A stretch of DNA of 64,000 bases. Origin: Portunus trituberculatus. Its lineage: Eukaryota > Arthropoda > Malacostraca > Decapoda > Portunidae. Under the pieces are notes generated by a model, which searched no databases, was not told the DNA's origin, and worked only from the letters and a program-made list of their open reading frames with translations. Numbering within the stretch: position 1 is the stretch's first letter; every line of letters starts with the position of its first letter. Below are positions 10,979 through 21,692 of this stretch, in pieces. The stretch covers positions 7,325,276 to 7,389,275 of the forward strand of contig NC_059276.1 in assembly GCF_017591435.1 (NCBI RefSeq), written 5' to 3'. The position numbers and the translations under genes were made by a program.

Positions 10979-11521
10979 CAACCGAGCATTCTGTGCCTGC
11001 CATACTAACATACCTTGCACTTTTAAACATCAGTGGATTAAAACCTTTAGGAACACCGGCACCAGACCAGCAGTGAATCCAACGCACCACTTACACAAAC
11101 AAAACACTGACACCGCACTTAAACACATCAAGAGGCACTGAAGCGAGAAATAAACATAGGAAAACACCCAACGATAAAAGAAAGCAAGAGAAACACACAA
11201 ACACATACACTAGGAAGAAGTAGTTAGCTGTGCAGAGGGAGGCGTTGAGACACGGTACATTAGCATTCAAGTGAAGCGTAGCAACCCACTCAATAATTGT
11301 TCACGAAGGAGTCCCTCAAAACCCTGCCATCAGACCCAGTGAACACAAGACTTAGGAGTAATTGAGGAGTAGGAGGAGCCGCTGGACGCCCCCTCTATCG
11401 ACCACTCCCCTCCTGTAGGCCTCCGCCCGTCATTACCTCGCCGCATCTGTAATTCAAATGACCCAGTGAGGGAATTCGAAACCCATACCTGTCTTGTGGT
11501 CAGGCGGCGAGGTGGGGAGTT

Positions 11522-11523
<2 letters not shown>
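10979..11523. other. Unique A/C-rich sequence
   Basis: Short frames only; AAACAC-rich words between 11080 and 11210. No gene seen. Confidence 0.4.

Positions 11524-11569
<46 letters not shown>
11524..11569 (+). repeat. (AG)n, 46 bp
   Basis: Perfect; inverted partner of the CT array at 11716 (146-bp spacer). Confidence 0.97.
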
Positions 11570-11572
<3 letters not shown>

Positions 11573-11710
11573 GTGGTCAGGAAAAGGAATGCTGATAGTA
11601 GTCACGTTCGAGAAAGTGCAGATGAGTGATAAAAATATGCAAGTACCTGTCAGTGTTCAGTGTACGCGCGCACACACACACACACGTCTCCCTAACTATA
11701 CACCCTGCAG

Positions 11711-11715
<5 letters not shown>

Positions 11716-11802
<87 letters not shown>
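11716..11802 (+). repeat. (TC)n, 87 bp
   Basis: Perfect. Confidence 0.98.
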
Positions 11803-11806
<4 letters not shown>

Positions 11807-12059
11807 CACTTTCCACCTCGTTAACAGTGTGGTCTAAGGTTTACGGTAGCTAAGTCAAACAGAGATGGCCGCTGGTGTCCCCTCGCGGCACCTCTCTTCC
11901 CCCGCAGCGCCGCGCCCAGCCACCACTACGACAGCTTCGCACGAAAATAAGGCGAGCGTGAAATGGCAGACCAGCAGATAATTACCGTGAAAAAAGTGCG
12001 GAAGCCAGGAATTAAAACCCTTAAAGATATTCAGACGAGTCTCTTAAATCACAGCTGTG

Positions 12060-12175
12060 GCGGCCATCAGCGGTGGCGCTACAAGACGACGGCCGCCGGG
12101 TTGCACTTAGCGATACGGACACACTGTAATTAGAATTGTCCGTAATGGTGATTAATTACGGGTCGGGAACAAGGT
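12060..12175. promoter_or_regulatory. Candidate regulatory island with paired TAATTA sites
   Basis: GTAATTAG (12126-12133) and ATTAATTAC (12151-12159) lie 17 bp apart next to GC-rich unique sequence (GCGGCCATCAGCGGTGGCGC, 12060-12079). The mix resembles the other TAATTA islands at 5.2 and 16.6 kb. Function is inferred. Confidence 0.2.
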
Positions 12176-12259
12176 CAGAGGTAGAGGCGCTGCTCGGTGC
12201 ACGGGAGCATCCACTTAGGCACTGCTAACTTTTTCCACCTTGCAAATGTTGTGTAGTTA

Positions 12260-12730
12260 CGAGAGTGTTCACCTTTAGCGCCCAGGTGAAGGGGAGGGAC
12301 TGCCTTCCACACCCGCGGCGCTGTCACGGTCTGCTGAGGGCGGCGGAGGCGGCGGAGGTGGAGCAGCGCCTGGCGGACCACCTCACGCGCCCTTCCCACG
12401 CCCTCAGCTGCCCCGTCTGCTGTCGCCACGCCCCGCACCGCGCCACGTCTGCCTGGTCCGCCGTGCCTGCCAGCTGCCGGCCGCTCCTGTTCCTCCTGCG
12501 CACCGAATTTTGCAGCGCCCTCATGTACTGGTGATAAAGTGTTACTGCTCATTGACACACCACTCCCTCCACTCCTCCACTTCTCCGCTCCCTTCACTCT
12601 CTCCACATCCTTATCCGCTTCCTGCTGGCCGCGTCACCTGCCCGTCACTCCAGCGCCGTGACCTTGGCGGCGCTACACAAGTCCGCTCTGACCTTGTGCT
12701 CGCTGCGGGTCATCAGTGCGAGAATTATAC
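12260..12730 (+). other. GC-rich island with open frames, gene unproven
   Basis: The forward frame 12265-12534 (89 codons) carries ten cysteines, including SCPVCCRHAPH, and an acidic-hydrophobic stretch AEAAEVEQRLADHLT; a second forward frame overlaps to 12734 and a reverse one (12175-12606) covers the same DNA, so openness in three frames is likely due to few AT-rich stop codons. No family recognised. Confidence 0.2.
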
Positions 12731-13021
12731 ATAAAATGGTCAGGTCGTCCCGTCGACATTCCGAGTGTCAGGGCGAGAAATGACTCTGTCCCTCAAGTTC
12801 ACCGCAACACGCCCCTTTTGGTGGTGCGGCAATTGTCCGGCGCTGCATCTGAGTGTCTCGTGGAACAGCCGTGGTGCATTTAAACATTCACTCCTTCAGG
12901 ACGCGCCACGATGCTCACTTCTTTTTTTACACGTCCCATTTTACCTTCCATGTGTAAGGCGACCCGTAGCTTTGAGATATGAGGCTGAAAAAGTAGTAAT
13001 GTACGCTTTGGTGTACGGGAA

Positions 13022-13022
<1 letters not shown>

Positions 13023-13095
<73 letters not shown>
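13023..13095 (+). repeat. (CA)n, 73 bp
   Basis: Perfect; followed by a purine run then a pyrimidine run (13175-13262). Confidence 0.98.
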
Positions 13096-13097
<2 letters not shown>

Positions 13098-13509
13098 ATA
13101 CAGGTCATATGTAAAGAGAAAGAAGGAAGAGGAGGAGGTGAAGGAGGAGGGATGGAGAAAAGGAAGGCAGACTAAACACCTCCCTTCCTACCATCCCTCC
13201 CTCTCTTTTCCTTTACTTTCTCCCCTCCCTCCTTTACCTTCCCCCTCCCCCCTTCCCTCATAGAAGCTGTGTACCTGCGGCCAGATGGTTACGATTGGAA
13301 TAATAGTTACACGTACAGAACATGACCGGTTCCTCGCCGCTGCTCCATCCACTACGCACTCTCCCTCTCTCCTCTCCCTCCTCAGTCTCCACTCTCTTCC
13401 TCCCTCCCTTTGTCCTCGCAAGTGTGACATTTCCGTTCAGTTTTTGAGGGAAAATGATAATCCCAACAATTTAATACAACATGTCTGTCTCATAACATTT
13501 GGGATCAAC

Positions 13510-13510
<1 letters not shown>

Positions 13511-13560
<50 letters not shown>
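13511..13560 (+). repeat. (TG)25
   Basis: Perfect; 45 bp from a second GT array. Confidence 0.98.
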
Positions 13561-13564
<4 letters not shown>

Positions 13565-13600
13565 TCCTTGGTCTGACCTCTGTACTGTGTGTGTAAGTGA

Positions 13601-13605
<5 letters not shown>

Positions 13606-13653
<48 letters not shown>
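13606..13653 (+). repeat. (TG)n, 48 bp
   Basis: Perfect, preceded by GTGTGTAAGTGAGTGAG, a degraded extension of the same array. Confidence 0.97.
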
Positions 13654-13654
<1 letters not shown>

Positions 13655-13719
13655 TGAAGGTAGTGGTCATAGCGGTAAGGACAAACACACACTATCTATA
13701 ACCATCTTCCATACTATCC

Positions 13720-13743
13720 TCCTCCTCCTCCTCCTCCTCCTCC
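13720..13743 (+). repeat. (CTC)8
   Basis: Short perfect array. Confidence 0.92.
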
Positions 13744-14271
13744 TTCTGACCGACAATCTTCCCTCCTCTCTTTCCCTCCCCCCTCTCAATCTCTCACTAA
13801 TGGACCTCAGCCTACCTCACCTTCCCTCACACTTCTCTCACTTCCACTCTCACCTCAGAATTTTCTACATCTATCGTATTTATTTAGTGTTTTTTCCTCT
13901 CCTTATTTCCTTACCAGTGTAGTTTATTCTTCTTATTTTCTTATCAGTGTAGTTTTGATGCGATGTTGTGATAAATGATCGTGTTATTTAATTTCCTTTT
14001 ATCATGTATTTTTCATTAAGGTTTTATTTAGTTTAGGATTCAATGACAAAGCGCCAGGAATATTAATGGTAAACCTGAATAAAATATAATAGAAAAGAAA
14101 GCTTTAGCATCAACAATTGCACAGGTTAATGTACAACTGAGGTGAGAATGCAAATTAGCTTGTAAGTATACCTGTCATTTTCAGTTTTAGCAAAGGACTC
14201 GCGCATTGTTGTGGTTTTGGGGATGAGGGAAACAGCCGGAAACTTGTGATGAAATGTTAGTTAATGTCAAA

Positions 14272-14275
<4 letters not shown>
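13744..14275. other. Unique sequence
   Basis: Pyrimidine-rich start, then AT-rich. No supported feature. Confidence 0.4.

Positions 14276-14345
<70 letters not shown>
14276..14345 (+). repeat. (TG)n, 70 bp
   Basis: Perfect after a leading TATG. Confidence 0.98.
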
Positions 14346-14347
<2 letters not shown>

Positions 14348-14529
14348 TATACGTATATCAATTTCGTATTCCTTTCTTACAATTAATACAACTTAATCAC
14401 TGAATCTATTAATAAGTTGGACCGTTATGTTTTAAAGTTTTGATTTTCTTACTTGTTTTTAGAATTCTGTCTTGGAAATCTGTGTACCGTACATGAAATA
14501 ATGGTTAACAAATGCTTACTCAGTTACTT

Positions 14530-14611
<82 letters not shown>
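14530..14611 (+). repeat. (GT)n, 82 bp
   Basis: Perfect. Confidence 0.98.
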
Positions 14612-14614
<3 letters not shown>

Positions 14615-16059
14615 TACAGTACTGGTCAAACAACTCATCATGGGGAATATTCACATTTAGAAGCTGTTACTCTCTTAACTCCCTCCCCAGCAAGTGTTTT
14701 GAAAAGACAGCGTGTGTAGTGCGAAGGTGAAGCACTTAGCTGATATTACCTGCCGCCTCACCTTTCCGCTAATGTATGAGTAATGTTCGAAGGACACTCA
14801 CTCCCTCCACACTTGGCCTAACACCTCTCCCTCCTGCCACACCATTTGGTCGATATACTAACCTGAATATATAAAAACTTCAACCTTATTTATCTGGTTC
14901 AGTGTGGCATTTTCCTCTCCCGGATGGTTCGTTTCAGGGGTTGTAAGTAACCTTCAATTTGAGTGTCTGGAGGTGACTGGCGAGGAGGAGACTCACCCGC
15001 TTGTTTTGATCTCACCTGTCGCGGGATGAGGGGCATCTAGGGACAGGTCGCCAGGTGTGTTTAGGGAAGGTTAGGTAGAGGCTTCGAGAATTAGAAACCG
15101 TTTTGAATTACCATCACAAAGCAGTGGAACCCGTAAGTAGAAAGTGTCTGAGTAATTTCAATATATTAGACACCACGGTTATGTAATGTTAAATCCTTCG
15201 TTTGAAAGTGTTAGAGACATTTAAAGTCCTCTGGAAGTTATAATTTTAGAATATTGGATGTCACATTGTTAAAAAGAGAAGAGAACAGGTAACATGTGAG
15301 GTGATGCAATATATGTAATCTTTAATATCTCTTGGTTTATTTTTAAAGTGGTAATTGATAGTTATTCATTCAATACATTAAGAATCATATCATTACAACA
15401 CTCTTTATATTTACAAGATATGTAGAGACTTTTCTAATAATCCTTTGTTTATTTATGAAGCGATGACAAGCTGGCTCTTCACCACACATTTATTTACTGT
15501 GGAGAAAGTTAGTAATGCGTGAAAGCTGAACAACCTTACCTAACATAACCTTACAATACACTAAGTTATTCCAATAGATTTCACTTCCCTCCCGGACAGA
15601 TAAATGGTATACAATTTTAGACACACAGGTACTGGGTCAACATCTGATAACATATTTTCACTCGTGTCAGAATATATTCCACATTTTATCACCCACTGTG
15701 AAAAAAGTATGATAGACTTGTATCTTTGCCTTGCCTTATCAGTGTTTGTAGCGATGGAACTCAGCGATAGTGAGCGAGAGATTATAGACCCAGAGAAGGA
15801 AGTGGCTGAAGTAGATTCCCCTGTCAACACCAGAACTGAGACACACCACCTTGTTCATTGCCTTGCATTACCTTGTCGCAGTAACCTTATCACCTGCTAT
15901 CACCTGCACGGGGCTTCATAACGAGCACTTCTATATTCAATTAGTGGAGGAGGATCTCGGGGAGTGAATGTGATGTAAAATGTGATACTGATACTTGTCT
16001 TGCTTCAGGGTGGTGTGTTATGTGACTAAGTGTGGATGATTTATGAGAAGGTATACAGT
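14612..16059. other. 1.45 kb of unique sequence, no gene supported
   Basis: Largest microsatellite-free stretch of the left third. Frames at 15561-15830 (reverse) and 15604-15921 (forward) overlap each other and match no family known to me. CACCTG/CAGGTG words recur (about 15014, 15052, 15892, 15901). Confidence 0.4.
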
Positions 16060-16276
16060 GGAACCATGCGTGCTTTGGGGTCCGAGGGGTCTCCAAGCGC
16101 ACGGGTTCGAATCCTGTCCACGGTCCGAGTGTAGGCTGGGCTTCCTCACTCGGGGCAATGGTTTCCTAGCGGGTGGGCTTTGAGATAGAGGTACCACAAA
16201 AAGTATACCCCTTAGCATTTAAATTCCCTTGAAAAGCCCACATGGTATAAACAAAAATTCTACCCTCTTATTATTA

Positions 16277-16338
<62 letters not shown>
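16060..16338 (+). mobile_element. tRNA-derived SINE with an (ATT)n tail
   Basis: The head carries RNA polymerase III internal promoter boxes: an A-box-like GGTCCGAGGGGTCT (16079-16092) and a perfect B box GGTTCGAATCC (16104-16114). ACGGG and CCTGT around TTCGAAT form a five-pair T arm, and ACCATGC (16063-16069) can pair with CCACGGT (16117-16123) at five of seven positions, so this end derives from a tRNA. The A-to-B distance is too short for a functional tRNA. A tRNA-unrelated body follows (GGTTTCCTAGCGGGTGGGCT, 16160-16179) and the element ends in an ATT microsatellite (16268-16338), a usual SINE tail type. The body resembles repeats I associate with decapods; that is from memory. Confidence 0.75.
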
Positions 16339-16555
16339 GCTATTCTTGTATATCAAAAGGAACTGCCACGTGCAATCACTCCTGGAATATTGAAACTGCG
16401 CTGACTAATTTGCTACAGATACATTCAGTTATTATCATTTCCATCACTATCATCATCATTATTATTATCAACATCATAGTCATCATCAGGAAACACCTTG
16501 ATAAATTAATACCAGAAAGCAGGTGAGATGTGATGAAGTGGACCTACGTACCACC

Positions 16556-16599
16556 TTAATTAATTGACGCGTGAATCACCTGAGCAATTAGTTAATTAG
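16556..16599. promoter_or_regulatory. Homeodomain-type motif cluster with E-box
   Basis: TTAATTAATTG (16556-16566), CACCTG (16577-16582) and CAATTAGTTAATTAG (16585-16599) occur within 44 bp in unique DNA. Paired TAAT/ATTA cores with an E-box suggest an enhancer; only the motifs are observed. Confidence 0.3.
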
Positions 16600-16846
16600 T
16601 ACTGAGGGGCGCTGCTTCCTGCCTCTGAAAGGGAGGTGCTTTGTGCTTTGTTTGTCACTCAGGTCAAGTGTTGCTGTCTTGGCGTTAAATAGCAAGTGCA
16701 CTTATCTGTGAACGCTCGATGTGAGAAATGTTGGCGATACTGGTGTTGCTATTACTACTTCAGCTGCTGCTACTGCTACTGCCACTGATAATGATGATAA
16801 TGATAACTCTTCCTATTCTAACTTTATACTGCTATTACTACTACTG

Positions 16847-17006
<160 letters not shown>

Positions 17007-17026
17007 AACCAATACTAATGAAAAAC

Positions 17027-17030
<4 letters not shown>

Positions 17031-17061
<31 letters not shown>
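17031..17061 (+). repeat. (GA)n, 31 bp
   Basis: Perfect; 25 bp after the compound array. Confidence 0.95.
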
Positions 17062-17064
<3 letters not shown>

Positions 17065-17339
17065 CAGAGATGATTAAACTGGCTTTCATATACCTTTCGT
17101 TAATAATTAAAGATAAAAAGATCGATTGCGGAGGAGAAAAAGGACGCTCCATCTGAACTAATTAGAGCGTCTGGGAGGAGGTACGGGCCCGCCACGACTT
17201 GGAAAACACATTGCCGGGAAATATTAAGGAAAAGAAGGATAAAATTTCGCTCTCCGGTGACCTGGTGGTGATAATAATAGTGATAGTAATAATGATAATG
17301 GTCATAGTAGAAGGAATATGGTGGAGACTTGGATAGGAT

Positions 17340-17402
17340 TTCGTGATAATGATAGTAATGATAATAGTATAATAATAATAATAATAATGATAATAATAAT
17401 GA

Positions 17403-17433
<31 letters not shown>

Positions 17434-17443
17434 TCTTCTGATG

Positions 17444-17486
<43 letters not shown>
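17340..17486 (+). repeat. Compound (AAT)n-(ACT)n-(TTC)n-(AAT)n
   Basis: Blocks about 17370-17400 (AAT with GAT interruptions), 17404-17430 (ACT), 17431-17438 (TTC), 17442-17485 (AAT). Four phase-sharing motifs in under 150 bp. Confidence 0.93.
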
Positions 17487-17523
17487 CTTAGAGAAAACAG
17501 AACAGGAAAAAAACTCAAGGATT

Positions 17524-17525
<2 letters not shown>

Positions 17526-17578
<53 letters not shown>
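17526..17578 (+). repeat. (AG)n, 53 bp
   Basis: Perfect. Confidence 0.98.
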
Positions 17579-17580
<2 letters not shown>

Positions 17581-18777
17581 ACAAACATCTCCCATGATCT
17601 CTAAACCATTTCTATAACCAGAGCAATATCTCCGCTTTAAAACTCCTTCTTGACTCACGAATTAAAACCATTAAGAACTCGAAGCTCCGAATCAAGTATT
17701 TTGCTTCAACATTTCAGTCTCAAAGATTAATTCGAGCTGGGGAAAAGAGGAGAGCCAATGAAGCGCTTCGGAGCCTCAATACGGAGCTTCGCCATCTTAA
17801 TTACCGGCGCCGAGGAAGATCTGGTGAAGCTTCGAAAAATAGAGTCGAGATGGAAAATGGGAAGTGAAAGAAAACGGGTGGAATAATGAGCTTCTTAGAA
17901 AATGTATGGAGGGAAAAATTTGGCTGTTTTATTTTTATTACGATTTTTTCTTTTTTTTTCAATTTTTCGTTTATTTTCATTTATTTATTTATTTTTTTTG
18001 TTGATGCGAGTAATTAATTTTGGTTTGTTTTGTGGTGTTGTTTTGGTGTTTGGTGGTTATTTTTTGGGGTATTAGTCTATGTTTTTCATCTACATATTCT
18101 TTACGTTTCTCTTTCTGCTTTTTCCAATCCATTTATCTAATCATCTTTTTCTATTCACTTATCTTTTATCATTTTTTTCTTCTGTTTGTTGGTTATTTCT
18201 TTGGGTGTTAATCTATGTTTTTATTTATATATTCTTTACCTATCTATCTGTTTTCATCACTTTATCTATCCATTCTTCTATCTATCAATCTACCAATCAT
18301 TCATTCCATTTCATTTATCCATCCAAAAAACATTATTCCTTACTATATCTCTATTTATTCTCAGACACCACGTATCTATATTAATTTTCCCACCACGTAA
18401 TCAAATGAACATTCCCAACACCATAAAAACAACAAACCATCACTACCAATAAACAAAACATTCACACATACACTCCTACAATTTCTCAAGGCTGAATGAA
18501 AGCTTGGATATTCTCACTCAGTTTAACCCACAGCAAAATACGAGGCCCAATACGGACACATCCCCTGTTTGTCCTTGCATAAGAGGGTGAAAAATGCCTG
18601 TGAACTTCGATATCACTTCAACGCGAGAGTCAACACCCAAGCGTCTTAGGTATACAAGGGAAGGCTGGCGAGGAGTGAGAAGCGAGACAGAGCAGTGTTG
18701 GTGCGAGGCTGGGATATGACAGGGCAGAGCTTTGGCCTTGAAGTGTGTCTGTGTGTCATGGTGTCTGTTGCTGCTGG

Positions 18778-18780
<3 letters not shown>
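17579..18780. other. Unique sequence, mostly T-rich
   Basis: 17640-17870 has mixed composition (GAAGCTTCG, GCGCTTCGGAGC words); 17920-18370 is T-rich and holds the 136-bp duplication. No gene. Confidence 0.4.
18050..18245 (+). repeat. Tandem duplication, period about 136 bp
   Basis: GGTTATTTTTTGGGGTATTA (18054) and GGTTATTTCTTTGGGTGTTA (18190) each run into GTCTATG or ATCTATG, TTTTTCAT or TTTTTATT, and ATATTCTTTAC. T-rich; no gene. Confidence 0.7.

Positions 18781-18836
<56 letters not shown>
18780..18836 (+). repeat. (GA)n, 57 bp
   Basis: Perfect. Confidence 0.98.
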
Positions 18837-18839
<3 letters not shown>

Positions 18840-19447
18840 TCAGATAACTAACACTTCTTCATTCATATTCTCTCTCTCTTTCTCTCCTTCTCTCTCGCCA
18901 TCGCAAATATGAACCAGACAACAAAACTAGATAAACAACCTTTAAGAAAACAAGAAAATCACAAGCCACGGAAAATAACCACAAAAATAACGAAATAAAC
19001 CAAAAATACCTAATATTCACCACTACAATACACACAACTATTTTTAACACCAATTTGAAAACCTTTAATAAACTTCGGAATTTCTGTCAGAGGCGTTACA
19101 GAAGGTCGTAGGGGAAGGCAGGAGGTGGTCATAATTTCCTCATCCTTCTCCCTAGGGGCTTGTAGGACCCATAGCGGCCCCTTCTGTAGGATGGGCCACG
19201 ATCCTGTTACTCTGCTTCCCTCAAGGTCATTGTGGGATCCTGCAGGGTTGTGATTTAGTCCCACGTGGTTTTCTTGGGGTAGTTCTTGTGTTTTGCGTGT
19301 TTTTTTGAGTGTTTTGTGGTGTTTGTGTGTTTGAGGGTGTGAGTGATGGTTTGGGTGTGTTGAAGTGTGCTTGTTTTCATTTTGTTTGTTTTGGGCCTTG
19401 TTTTCGTGTTCATTTGTTCGTGTTAATGTGTTTATTGTTTTCATTGT
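18837..19447. other. Unique sequence with a GC-richer core
   Basis: 19090-19270 is GC-richer and contains the near-repeats TGTAGGACCCAT and TGTAGGATGGGC, 35 bp apart. The reverse frame 19010-19444 (144 codons) is T/H/N/K-rich from an A/C-rich strand. Not called. Confidence 0.35.
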
Positions 19448-19648
19448 CTTCTTCTTCTTCTTCTTCTTCTTCTTCTTCTTCTTCTTCTTCTTCTTCTTCT
19501 TCTTCTTCTTCTTCTTCTTCTTCTTCTTCTTCTTCTTCTTCTTCTTCTTCTTCTTCTTCTTCTTCTTCTTCTTCTTCTTCTTCTTCTTCTTCTTCTTCTT
19601 CTTCTTCTTCTTCTTCTTCTTCTTCTTCTTCTTCTTCTTCTTCTTCTT

Positions 19649-19723
<75 letters not shown>
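19448..19723 (+). repeat. Compound (TTC)68-(ACT)24
   Basis: TTC 19448-19650 and ACT 19651-19723 share phase: TTC becomes TAC by one substitution. Both blocks are pure. Spurious S, F, E, R and V homopolymers result in all frames. Confidence 0.98.
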
Positions 19724-20566
19724 TAACTAATCCTACGACGAGATACGAGAGATATAAGAGCATTAGAATCTTTGTTTATAGCGTGATACAGTATGGAGAT
19801 ACGCTCAATATGAAAAAAAAAACGAAGAAAAAAAAGTAAGGTATTAAAGGAGACAGAAAAAAAGAAAGCAATCTCAATACATAAAGTTACGTACAATATA
19901 AGAAAAAAAAAAAGGTTGGAGGCTCATAAAGTAGGTCAATATACAGGCACTTGTTATAAAGGAAACTTCTCTTTACTTATTTTTTGTTGTTGTTTGTAGT
20001 TGTTCAGCACCATTGTTAACATCATCTTCCTCGTGTTCTTGTTCTTGTTCACCTCCTCCTCCTCCTGTACCCTCCGCCACTCTTCCTTACAGCAGATGCA
20101 ATTAACACTAACGCTCCCTGATTCTTCGCTGAATGTTACCAGTCCAATAACTCACGGCCTTAACACAGCGTCAGGTGGTCTCAGGGCGCGGCAGGTGATA
20201 TCAGGTGATGCGTCGGCCTGGGGGATTGACCTCAGGGAAGCGCAACACCTGACGGGGGCGAGCTAGAGGCCTGGAGGTCGTGTCTGCAGGAGAGCACGTG
20301 TGTTGTTGGGCTGACAGTTGGAGGGGTTGGTAAATAGTGTGAGTGGAGTGTGTCTAGTGGAAGTGTGTGGTAATAATCGCATTCCTTGAAGATCTGCGGT
20401 GTTTGATGCGATATGAAGTGGAAGAGAAGTGGATTCCTAGCGCGATTTATGAGTGACAAGTCGATAAGGCGATACGGAAATCCTCCATCTTGGCTGTGAG
20501 GGGATTTGAAAGTAACTGGCTGTGATAAACGTAACATAAAAGCGTCTCGGATGGGAATGGGACAGT

Positions 20567-21112
20567 TTAAGCATAACGGAGTGCTATTTGGTGAATATAA
20601 ACCGTTGTTTGGGGACTTAGCGACTGATGGAGATGGCTCATGGACTTGATATACGCCCCGGACAGACTTAAGGTCCAGAACATGTTTTGCGAAAGGAAAG
20701 GATGGTGGGATAACATTATATGGATGGTTAATGTGCGAAACGTTTGCAGTGGAGGGATTTGGAGTGTTAGAAGGTGTTTTGACGAGAGAAAGGGTGACAG
20801 GACAACGGTAAATGGATGTTGTGAAGTAAGATATGATGTAGAGAAATCTTGAGTATCTGAGGATGTTCTAAGACGGTGAAGGATCTGAGGATTAAAAAGG
20901 ATTACAAAGGATGAACCGCAATAGACCTTTAGATTCTGCTTAGACTCTTTGATTACACTGATCTGCTCTAAGTACTGGCAATATATAGTGTTCTGAGAGG
21001 ATACACGGACGCTGAGCCACGAGAGAAATAGGATTGGAATAGAAAAGACGAAGATTCCCGAAGCAAAATAATAAGGATCTGACACCATTGATCTTGCCAA
21101 CAAAAAGAACAC
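20567..21112 (-). other. 181-codon open frame, unrecognised
   Basis: The longest reverse frame free of simple repeats in the left half. It starts MFFLLARSMVSDPYYFASG and has a hydrophobic first 35 residues that could pass for a signal or membrane segment, then a S/T/L/H-rich body without conserved cysteines or motif. About one frame of this length is expected by chance in a window this size, so it is recorded, not called a gene. Confidence 0.15.
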
Positions 21113-21577
21113 GTCTACCAGTTCCTACATTCACTTTCTCCCAGACTTAGGGAAAATATAGAGAAGGAACAATGGCATCGTGTAAGAGTATAGAAGAGGA
21201 CAGAGTAATGCTACCTTGTAAAAACTTAACAAGAATCGTCCCAAAAAGTAACTAAGATTGGTAATATTGAAGTCAGGGCGTAGGTAAAAAGAAACTGGTA
21301 CTCACAACGGAAGGAGACACATTCTGGTGATCAAGACCCTTCACTCAGTACCTGCAGGGAGTAATCGCCTCTATGACACTGTGGATTAAGTACAATTTTC
21401 GGAAGACGTACTTTTTATTGCTTACTTTGACTCACAATATAGAAGACAGGACAGTCGTAGTAGTGAAGTAAGTCAGTAAGTCAGTAAGGAGACTAGCAAG
21501 TAACACACACTCTCCTCACTGTCTCCTTGTTTAAGATCCATCAGTATTCAAGTTTGGTAAGAAGACTGTCTGGAGAT

Positions 21578-21692
21578 CACGGGAGTCAAGCGTGAGGGAG
21601 GGAAGCACAAAGCACGGAGGCAGGAGAGCGTGGGTTACTAACTTGTGGCAGTGACTGTACGAGAGAGAGAATGACTCGACTTGACTCCCGTG
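21578..21692. repeat. 13-bp perfect inverted repeat, 89-bp spacer
   Basis: CACGGGAGTCAAG (21578-21590) and CTTGACTCCCGTG (21680-21692). No further inward or outward matching. Could be a small foldback or coincidence. Confidence 0.5.

Noticed and set aside
16063..16123. Functional tRNA gene
   Set aside because: T arm and B box are good but the region between A and B boxes is too short for an anticodon arm, and the acceptor stem has two mismatches; it fits a SINE head.
19309..19896. Long frames of S, F, E, R and V homopolymers
   Set aside because: They are six-frame translations of the TTC/ACT array; no unique coding sequence flanks them.
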